Assembly: GCA_964036195.1 (NCBI GenBank)
Contig: OZ038454.1
Location: 23,484,315 to 23,548,314, forward strand
Direction: 5' to 3'
Length of the DNA stretch: 64,000 bases
From: Sphaerolaimus hirsutus
Lineage: Eukaryota; Nematoda; Chromadorea; Monhysterida; Sphaerolaimidae
Shown: piece after piece, positions 1 to 7,917 of the stretch
Layout: each line of letters starts with the position of its first letter
Numbering within the stretch: the stretch's first letter is position 1
Notes under the pieces: model-generated
Told to the model about the DNA's origin: nothing
The model's database searches: none
What the model saw: only the letters and a program-made list of their open reading frames with translations
Translations under genes and position numbers: made by a program

Positions 1-83
1 GATAATTCCCACTCCTCGCTGCATTGGAGTCCCCTGGTTGTCCCAAAAATTCCGAAAAAACGCGGAATTCGTTGTTTTTTCAG

Positions 84-220
84 ATGCGTTTGGTCAAAAC
101 ATTGGCTCGGAGCCAAAGAGTTTGCGTTACGCTACTGCGGCAGTGCTACGCGAAACTGGACGGATCGCCGCCAGATGTACTTTATCGTATTTTGACCGTG
201 CTGCATAACTTGACACTGAA
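84..220 (+). CDS. Duplicate copy of USP9X-like exon (RLVKTLARSQRVCVTLLRQC)
   Basis: An acceptor (TTTTTTCAG) precedes an open segment of 137 nt ending at a GTCAGA donor. The translation, starting RLVKTLARSQRVCVTLLRQC after the first Met, is the same as that of the exon at 46655-46791, and splice phases are the same (0 in, 2 out). The next exon of the gene (49257-49347) has no copy downstream of this one: the duplication breaks at 2924 and a retrotransposon follows at 3493. Unless earlier exons lie left of the window, this copy is orphaned and probably not translated as part of a full protein. Purely from sequence it is still intact. Confidence 0.7.
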
Positions 221-347
221 GTCAGATTCGTTTATTTTTTATTCTTGTGGTTTATAATTTATGAAATTCAGTTATATAGTTAATTTTTTAAATAAGTGGT
301 CTAGAATAAAACAATTTTGATCGAAATTGTCATACCGTAGTTAGCAT

Positions 348-1745
348 TAGGGTTGGGAATTTCAAAATTTTCGGTTCCGGTTCTCGGTTCTCGGTTCTAA
401 AAAATTTCGGTTCGGTTCTCGGTTCTCGGTTCCTCAAAATTTTCGGTTCCGGTTCTCGGTTCGGTTCTTAAGTTCGGTTCCGGTTCGGTTCTTTCGGTTC
501 CAAATTGTCAAAAATTTCGGTTCCGGGTAATGAAAAAGTCGGGTATCGGGTAATGAAAAAATCGGGAATAAGAAAAATATAAGCTGAACGAAGGAAAAAC
601 AACATAAAACAACCCCCCCTAAAATTTTGCCCCTGTAGTGGCGGAATGGTGTCACGGTGCTCGCGCCATTCATAGGCGCCACGCCATGGCGCCATTGGCG
701 TTGGTGTAGATGCCCCAGATGGCCAAAACTCGGTGCGCATGTAAACCCAGTGCGCATGTAGACCCCTTGCTTCAGGGGCCAGGTACATATCCAGGATTTT
801 TGAGCATGGTGTCTGTTTGTTTACTGAGCCTTGTGTACGGGAGGGGGATTCAGCCACCCACCCTAAAAGTTTGCCTACATGGTGATGGAATGGCATCATG
901 GCTAGGGTGTCAAAAAGATTTTTTTAGGAAAACGAAAAACGGAAAGGTAAAATTTTTTTCACTTTATGGAAAATGGAAAACGGAAAGGTAAAAAAAATTT
1001 CTGCCAGAAAACGGAAACAGAAAGGTAAAAAATTTTCAGCTGCCGGAAAACGGAAAACGGAAAGGTAAAAAAATTTCAGCTGCCGGAAATAGGAAAGGTA
1101 AAAAATTTCAGCTGTTGTAAAATGGAAAAGGAAAGGTAAAAAAATTTCCGCGGAAAAGCGGAAATTTGAAACCCTAATCATGGCGCTGGCGCCATTGGCA
1201 TTGGTGCCAAAAATCTCTGATATATATGTAAATACATGTACATTTAGAGAGACTGGCACCCCACTCGCTGTATTTTATAGAGAATTAACAGTACAATTAC
1301 CAATGTACTTCTAAAATATCAGTGTGATGAAAAAATGTGGGAAAATGCGCCTACATGCGCACCGGGTTTACATGCACACTGGCACAGACTGCTAGGCAGG
1401 ATCATGAACACATGAGGCTGCGCGACCAGTGAGATGAAATCACCGGTCGCGTGAAGCAAGAATTGCGTGCTTGCGCACAGAATTTTTACAAATCACCCCA
1501 AAAATTGATGCCGGAAGTTACATTTTCATGCATCTTCCAACTCTCACCCAGGAAGGGGGGGTGGCCGCCGATTATTGTATAAAATTTCGGTTCTTTCGGT
1601 TCTTGAGTTCGGTTCCGGGTCTAAGTGCCGGTTCTCGGTTCCGGTTCGGGTATTTTTTTCGGTTCCGGTTCTCGGTTCTCGGTTCCAAAATTGTGCTCGG
1701 TTCTCGGTTCGGTTCGGTTTGGTTCGGTTCGGTTCCCCAACCCTA
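348..1745. mobile_element. hAT-type MITE, TIR TAGGGTTGGGAA, (GGTTCT/C)n core
   Basis: Perfect 8-bp target duplication GTTAGCAT at 340-347 and 1746-1753; ends TAGGGTTGGGAA and TTCCCCAACCCTA. Both subterminal regions are built from iterations of CGGTTC/CGGTTCT. The middle (about 600-1560) holds degenerate pieces of the CAGGGACGTATCC family seen complete at 47675-48109, itself interrupted at 903-1176. No coding capacity seen. Confidence 0.85.
903..1176. mobile_element. hAT-type MITE, TIR TAGGGTGTC, (GGAAAACGGAAAGGT)n core
   Basis: Target duplication ATCATGGC at 895-902 and 1177-1184. The ends are TAGGGTGTCAAA and TTTGAAACCCTA, and the interior is repeated GGAAAACGGAAAGGTAAAA units. This is the innermost of four nested layers. 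A related element in the other orientation lies at 40897-41511. Confidence 0.85.
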
Positions 1746-2924
1746 GTTAGCATTGAAAAAAACGACCGATTTTGAGAAAATATAATTAAATATTATCTCA
1801 GAAAATCTCTCAAGAAAAAAATATAATTAAATCTCTTGGGTCATTTTAGAAAATATAATAAAATCTCTGAGAAAATCTCTTGCAGTTCAAAAAAATCTCA
1901 GAAAATCTCTCAATTTAAAGTATGATTTAATCGATATTTCAAGGTGTTTGAACCATTCAGAGTAGATAGGTATGAAGCACATTATGTGTTGTTTAACTTT
2001 TTCATTCACAATTTCATATGATAACAGCCTATTGTCTACTGATGGCACAATTTGTACTACCATGTATTTAGTATCTGAATAATGAACAAAATTATGGTTT
2101 AGGCACATTTTTTCCCTCATGTGCGTGTGGTGATCCCCACAGAAGTTATCAGATCACTTTTTCACCAAAATTTGGTAACTACATTTCCAAAGCATGCTGT
2201 CAACTCTTTAGTTGTTAAAACAGCTAGAACTCAGTGTCATAAGTTTACCTGTTTCACAAGTAGCAACATCCAGTGCCAATGTAGACCCGGTGCTTAGGTA
2301 CAGCCCCGTACTTGAGCACTGGGTCTTCATTGGACTGCAGGGGTTCAGTATGCTTCAGGGATTACAACATATTAAGGTTTACTCAAAAATTCATATACTT
2401 GAGTACTGAGTAAATACATCTAAATAATTTCTTCTGAAAAAGTACCAGTACTCTCTTTTATGTATACTTCTTGAAAGTACTTGAGTACAGAAAATGTATT
2501 TAATATAACTTGAGTACAGAAAATGTATTTAATATAACTTTTTTATTGGCTCTTTCATGCCATAGAACAGAAAAAGGGGAGGAAAAACTACAAATAGAGG
2601 AAAAATAGCCAAAAATGGGTATATAAGCAAATATATAGTGAAAAATAGATAAAAGGTGGTAAAAAAGCACATGAACTAGTGAATTTGAAGGTGAAAATTG
2701 GCAAATATAGAGAGATTTTCTCAATCAGGAGAAAATATGATTAAATCTCTCTGGAAAATCATGAAAAAATATAAATTTCAGAAAATCTTATATTTTCTGA
2801 GATTTTTTAAATATAAATCTCCCAGAGATTTTTTCAATGCTAACCGTAGTCAGGATTTTTGAAGACGTGGCAAGGTTGCAAACAAATAAATGTTCACTGT
2901 CATGAAAATAGTATTAAGGCTACC

Positions 2925-3487
2925 TAGGGTTGGCCAATGTTTTAAACGTTTTTTTATATAAAAAACGTTTTTTTTATAAAAAAAACATGACGTCCGAAAT
3001 GTTTTTTTTTAAAACATCGACCGAAATTTTCAGTACTAAGCACTAGGTATTTTGCAAAATTTTTGCGCGCAAGCGCGCAATTTCACACACAAATTGACAT
3101 TGGTGGTTGTTTTCATGGGTTTGTGGCATTTTTAGTATCAAAGTATCCATTTATATATGCTACCATGGGTTAATAAGCCGTCATATGTCAGTGTAGTATA
3201 TAATATTGAGGTAATGTGCTTCCATGTACCTCCACAGTGTGTAACTTCACTCCCAAAGTAACAGCCTCCTTTTATAACCTTGTTTCATCACTATTCCGTG
3301 CCAAACTTTACCTGAAGTCACGAACATTCGACTATAAGGCGATATACGAACGTATCTACAAAAAAATGGATATTTTTGACACAAAGCACCACTTATAATG
3401 CTATCCCATGGCTCAACAGCCACTATATGGTCATATATAATGACATTTAATGCGGTTCCAATGACTCGGGTCCAGCTATTTCGGGTC
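2925..3487. mobile_element. Left part of a TAGGGTTGG hAT element
   Basis: It starts TAGGGTTGGCCAATG and shares many words with the complete element at 42576-43246: the GCGCGCAAGCGCGC motif, a CGTTTTTTTA-rich end, and the tract around AATGCTATCCCATGG. No matching CCAACCCTA end is found before or just after the retrotransposon, so it appears truncated. The BEL element is inserted at its right side. Confidence 0.6.
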
Positions 3488-3492
3488 TGTGT

Positions 3493-4070
3493 TGTAAAAT
3501 AATACGGAACCTGTTGAAGTGACTTGTGAACTAGCTCCTATTCCTAACCGAGGAAGAGGACAAATGTGAACATATGAAAGTTGACGTGAAGCGTCGTCTC
3601 TTAGTTGACGTTCCGTTATTTTATCAAAATGTGATTAGTTGAGTTGAAGTGAATTGATGTGAGTTAGTGTGAAGCAAATTTAGATTACAAAAGGTTTGAC
3701 GAACGTTTTTATTTAGACAATCAAATACAATGAAATAAGTGTAAATAAAATATATATAAAATTATACGTAAACAAAGGAATTAATTTACAACTAAATTAA
3801 TTACTTAAATAAAACGTAAAAGAAGCTCTAATTACCGTAGAAAATAAGGCAATTTAAAGAAGGCACTTAATTACGACAAAAGGCGACAATTAAGTGGCGC
3901 GGTTGTGAATAAAGCACCTCAAACAGCGCGAGTGTGAATTAAGCACTGAGGTGACTTAAAGCACCAAGAGTTAAACTTAGCACCAAAAACAAGCGACTAA
4001 ATAAAGTGACAAACGGCGCTTATTTAGATCCTAGGAAGAGATTCGTGTGAAGTTGACGAGGTTGCAAACA
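3493..4070 (-). repeat. 3' LTR of the BEL element
   Basis: On the plus strand it reads TGTAAAATAATACGG to GAGGTTGCAAACA. It differs from the other LTR at its third base (T against C) and near 3565 (CATATG against CGTATG). On the sense strand an AATAAA lies at about 3712-3717 (TTTATT on the plus strand). TGTGA occurs eight times on the plus strand within 578 bp. Confidence 0.95.
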
Positions 4071-4671
4071 CTGCCGATTTTAGCTGTGAAATCGGCTTTT
4101 AAGGGCCAGACCGATGGCGATTGGTTTGGCGCCAATCGGTCGGCTCTAATCTCCGATTTTTACCCAACATTTCCAATTGTGAAAGTTCAATCCTTGCCCG
4201 CTTGCTTCTCCGATGAAAAGCGAGCTAAACTGACAAGATAGTGAAAATGTGAGACAAGCCAGACAGCATTTGAAATGGCGCGCGGGCTCGGCCCCCCGCA
4301 TGGGGCGAGCCCGCCGCTTAACATAAACATGACGGCGTATTTGCGTGCTGCTTGTCAAGGAAATGTGGCGGAATGTGAGCAATGACTAAGATCTAAATAT
4401 GTGAGCGATGTAAAGCGCACGTTGTAAACAACGTCGCTTGAGATATTAATTGACGAATGCAAAGATGTTAAAATTGGAATGTGAATAAAAATGAAATCTT
4501 AATAAATTGAATTAATTAAATATAAAAGCAAACATGAGAATGTCAACTTAATATTAAAGGTTTTACATTTTACGATAATGTTACACACTCCCGAAACTAG
4601 AATAAAAATTAAATTTAATTTAATTTTATCTCAGCCAATCTCGGCAAATTGATGTGAAACAAAATCAAAAA
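4071..4671 (-). other. 3' internal non-coding region of the BEL element
   Basis: About 600 bp between the last reading frames and the 3' LTR. It contains small dyads, such as GCCGATTTTAGCTGTGAAATC facing its complement near 4073-4096, and a GC-rich one near 4275-4315. No clear polypurine tract touches the LTR on the sense strand, which is unusual. Confidence 0.6.
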
Positions 4672-4693
4672 TCAAACGCCTGTGATACTCTCA

Positions 4694-5836
4694 TCACTCC
4701 TGTGGTAGTAGATCGTCGGCGTCTTCGACGCCGGCATTTTCCCGGCCCTCCTCATGATGCTCGTCCATGGGTTCGACGGCATCCTCCTCAGGCTGGCTGC
4801 CTTCCCCGTGCCCGGTCGTTTGGTCTTCTGGGGCCCCGGCTGGTTGACCCGGCCAGTTGGGGAGCTTCTCAGATTCCTCGACGAGTTGCTCGAGGGCTTG
4901 TCGTAGCGTGTCGGTCTCGTCGACGCTCGTCTTCGACAGCTCGGTGGGCTGCCATTGTTCCGTTGCTGCAAGCGGTTGGCTTGGTAGCAAGGGGACAGGG
5001 GAGGTTGTGAAAGAGGTCGTACATTGTGAAGTGATTGAGTTGAATTGGTCAAATGGTACGGAGGGGGATCTAGATCTTGAACGTGATTTTCTTCCATCTC
5101 TCCGAGTTCTATGTCGGACTGTGAAGGTGTTTGTCTGAGGAAGGTCACGGATCTTTTTAGATCGTTTAACTTTTGATTTGACCAGTTTTTTATTGATGTT
5201 ATTGAATTTGTGAAAAGTTTGGGGTATAAAGGAAAATGTCTGGTGTGATGTTTGCTGCTCACCTGGGAGCCCTGCGACTCCAGCAAATCTCTTGAGTCGC
5301 TTTTGCAAGGGCTCGCGGTCAGGGAACGCGTCTTCCATTATGACCTCCGTGGTGACAGGCTCGGTGACTGTGAGTCTGGCATTTGATGACGAGCTCTGCG
5401 CTTGTGACTCACAGGGGGGTGCAGGTTTTGTGACCCGGCGCGCACCCGTCTCCATTTCGATTTCTTCGGCGCGCTCGGTACTATAACCGACCGGGGGATC
5501 CGATCTAGGCTGTACCGTGCGTCCTGAAAGCCATTTGAATGGAGAAACTCGTTTGAGGGGTGTGACAAACTTTGAATGTAACTGTGACGAACTTGACGAT
5601 TGTGTGACGGTTTGACTTGACAAAGCGGGTTTGTTGAAGCCGCTTTTCGGTTTCTTCTGGCGGTTACGTCGCCGTCGCTTACCGATTTTTCCTTGCTGAA
5701 CGGACGGGGACCCTTGTTGTTTGGGCTTCTGTCCCTTCTGCCCTTTCTTCGGAAAAAACCCTTGATGTCTGGCAGCATACCCCTGCCGGTTACGAGCCGC
5801 CACTGCATGTAAACATAACCAATATACCCAATACAA
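4694..5836 (-). CDS. Overlapping 3' ORF of the BEL element (basic, SR-rich, acidic C-terminus)
   Basis: A stop-free frame of 380 codons in the -1 frame relative to the envelope, beginning at a non-ATG codon inside the envelope membrane segment. Early residues are basic (GKIGKRRRRNRQKKPKSGF). A central block is Arg/Ser-rich (RRDGRKSRSRSRSPSVPF), and the last 60 residues are acidic (EEDAVEPMDEHHEEGREN). First internal Met codons come well inside. The envelope frame over the same DNA has a TAA at 5338-5340, then stays open to 4672 and encodes a PPPY motif (DLDPPPYHL), a late-domain type signal. Either the envelope tail shifts frame here, or this is a separate accessory protein made by splicing or internal initiation. 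I recognise no family. Confidence 0.5.
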   Translation of the reverse strand: MYWVYWLCLHAVAARNRQGYAARHQGFFPKKGQKGQKPKQQGSPSVQQGKIGKRRRRNRQKKPKSGFNKPALSSQTVTQSSSSSQLHSKFVTPLKRVSPFKWLSGRTVQPRSDPPVGYSTERAEEIEMETGARRVTKPAPPCESQAQSSSSNARLTVTEPVTTEVIMEDAFPDREPLQKRLKRFAGVAGLPGEQQTSHQTFSFIPQTFHKFNNINKKLVKSKVKRSKKIRDLPQTNTFTVRHRTRRDGRKSRSRSRSPSVPFDQFNSITSQCTTSFTTSPVPLLPSQPLAATEQWQPTELSKTSVDETDTLRQALEQLVEESEKLPNWPGQPAGAPEDQTTGHGEGSQPEEDAVEPMDEHHEEGRENAGVEDADDLLPQE

Positions 5837-7563
5837 GCAATTGTGATAATAATGAGTATGATGTTTACAGCTGTTTGAAGTGGCCCAGTAAGTAACGTGT
5901 CTAATGCTGACGCACCACCTGTGACACTACCGTGAATAATGTGACCCAATTCTTTTCCTACACCTTCAAAATATGCACCAACCCCTTGGCCGATGCCAGC
6001 AATATATGCTTGCACGGCTTTTGGATCGTTGGACTTGGTTGCAATATAATCGACTGAACGTGTGACTTGTTGTTCGAGTCGTTGCAAATTTTGAAAGTGA
6101 TGATGTGCAGCCATGATACTGAATGCAATATCAGTCATGCTTACACCTGGTGACCCGGAAACATTTAGTGTGAATGGTTTCCACAAGCCAGCCCAAATTA
6201 ATTCGATTGGGAGTTTTGTGACGTGTAAATTCGTTGGTCCATTTTCGTTAGCCCATGAGTTATCATTTAATTGATAATATTTATGGTCTTTCATGAGACA
6301 ATGATCTATTGGTGAATGTGTGATTAGATCATTGGTACCAGGAGCAACGAACATTATATGTGGGTGATCTGTGACTTTGACCGGCAGAAATTTATAACAT
6401 GTATTGTTATATTCGTGTTGAAAATAAATCATTTCTGCTGTGACAGGTTTACAATCCTAAAACATCAATATATCTCCATGCCATTCAGCATAGAGATTTT
6501 GACGTCCTAGCAACGCTCGCAAGCCAAGCGTGGGATTGAATGTGACAATTGCATGAATTATATCTAGCTGGGTCTGACGGATGTGACATAATTGTTGCCA
6601 GATGGATCCAAATTGTTTTTGTTCCAAATGTGCAATTTTGTCAACCTCATATTGTTGACGGGCTGTGAGCAAGTGAAATACACCAACATCAAGATTTGGT
6701 GCGAGTTTGAAATGAAGAGGAGCTTTTTCGGTTTCAGGTTTTTTCAATTTCTTAAGTTGATATCGAAGAAATTGAATGAATGCCGAGCCCTGGTCAATAT
6801 ATTTAGCGTCTTTTGGCACACATTCTGCATTACTTGGAAATTTTTGTGATCTCCATGTGACCGAAAATGCAGCTTGCAATTTTTCCACTACGTAATGATT
6901 TTGTGAATATTGCGCATCAAATTGACCAATCTCTTGGAACGCACACTGTTTGTTAAACGCAGTGGCATTCCATAAAGAGACGCCATTGTCGCTGTCATAA
7001 CAATAGCCGGCTTGTGGGTTGCAATGTGACAGATCTTGAATTTCGGAAACAATTTTCTTTCCGTCAAGGCTTGCGACCACACCTTCTTCTATGTGAAAGT
7101 TCATCACCGTGTTACTCAGATTGTGACAAAAGTAACAATAATCTATGTGAAGTGATTTGTTGGTGCTCCACAATGCATGACCAATTTTTACTAAAGGTTC
7201 GCCTTTCCAAGTTTTATTTTGGTAGGCGATCATGCAATCGTAGGTTGTGACTCTGTGATTTTTAATGATTTCTGGTGGCAACATAGATTTTCCGCCCACC
7301 AGACTCATATATGTGACTATAGTATGCTCTTGTTGAAAGCATCTATAAATTGGTGTCGTTTGTGGTTCAACACGCAACGTCCATATGGATATCACAATAT
7401 CCTCTATGGCCGTAACTTGAGGAAAATGACATGTTACTTTTTCTGGAAGTTGAATTGCGTGACCAGTGCGTGTTTTATGGCACAGATTGAAAGTTTTGTG
7501 ATATTGATCTGTCCATGTGAGCGTGTTGGCTAATTTTGATTGTATTAGCAACGTGAGTGCCAT
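5338..7563 (-). pseudogene. Envelope glycoprotein, class III (gB-like) fusogen, with in-frame TAG
   Basis: Start is the ATG at 7563 (MALTLLIQSKLANTLTW, weak signal peptide); the frame is open to 5338 except for a TAG at 6457-6459. The order of features resembles gB-type class III fusion proteins: cysteine-rich ectodomain, a helical stretch containing IVTFNPTLGLRALLGR, then a segment with paired Cys around NNTCYKFLPV and DHCLMKDHKYY, a glycine-rich membrane-proximal region (GQGVGAYFEGVGKELG), and a hydrophobic anchor (IILIIITIACIGYIGYVYM) followed by a basic tail. Arthropod BEL/Pao elements are known to have captured chuvirus glycoproteins of this class, and I infer the same here. Resemblance appears to run through both sides of the TAG, so that stop looks like a recent nonsense change or a readthrough site. 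The family call is from pattern only. Confidence 0.6.
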
Positions 7564-7614
7564 TAAATGCGACACGTTTCCCCAGAACGAATATGTGCCA
7601 GTGTAGCGACATGT

Positions 7615-7917
7615 TCAACGTGGGTTTACGCGCCTTGCATCTTGTTGTGAAGATTGTGATTGTTGATGTGATTGATCTGTTTGTGAATCATCACCTTTAT
7701 CAGGTGGAGGTTGTGATTGATCATCATCTTTCACCTCAGTGTCGATTTTATACTCAACACCGTCCTCTGTGTCGATTTCAAGAGGTACGAGGTTAGATGG
7801 GGATCTACGTGTGCGACGGCCGTTACTTGACTGTGACTGCACGTATTTTGCCATCGCTCGACACGTGTATCTCGTGAACGCGGCCCATTTGCCACATGCC
7901 ACGTGGCTGTTTATCAT
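7615..7917 (-). CDS. Integrase C-terminal tail in the +1 frame, plus Gln/Asp-rich extension
   Basis: This frame overlaps the end of the pol frame. It contains SSNGRRTRRSPSNLVPLEI, which is what BEL/Pao polyproteins usually have right after the sequence where the pol frame stops (KIRAVTVK, then TAA). It continues with an acidic, Gln/Ser-rich stretch (DDDQSQPPPDKGDDSQTDQS) and ends at 7615, about 50 bases before the envelope ATG. So the true pol C-terminus is in this frame, offset by +1 from the main pol frame. It could be an indel in this copy or a recoding site. A separate small protein starting at MAKYVQSQ is possible but less likely. Confidence 0.6.
   Translation of the reverse strand: MINSHVACGKWAAFTRYTCRAMAKYVQSQSSNGRRTRRSPSNLVPLEIDTEDGVEYKIDTEVKDDDQSQPPPDKGDDSQTDQSHQQSQSSQQDARRVNPR

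Larger units (their letters stand above)
342..2842. mobile_element. hAT-type element, TIR TAGCATTGAAAAAA, with nested insertions
   Basis: Ends are TAGCATT and AATGCTA, flanked by the 8-bp target duplication ACCGTAGT (334-341 and 2843-2850). The empty site survives in the duplicate at about 48290-48300. A second hAT element (348-1745) is inserted only six bases inside the left end. The remainder is AT-rich with repeated GAAAATCTCTC-like words and no recognisable transposase. The same family recurs at 25186-28626. Confidence 0.85.
1..2924 (+). repeat. Segmental duplicate (copy A) of a USP9X-like exon and its intron
   Basis: This segment matches 46572-48376 closely, exon included, up to the shared word ending GGCTACC at 2924. 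The two copies differ by insertions: copy A carries the hAT element at 342-2842, absent from copy B, while copy B carries the TA-target element at 46848-48236, absent here. Each copy therefore preserves the empty site of the other's insertion. Copy A begins at or before the window edge. It may be a real partial duplication or a displaced haplotype; sequence alone cannot decide. Confidence 0.85.

Noticed and set aside
4654-5486. Plus-strand open frames over the BEL 3' region
   Set aside because: They run antisense to the retroelement frames and arise from the GC-rich composition; no motifs.
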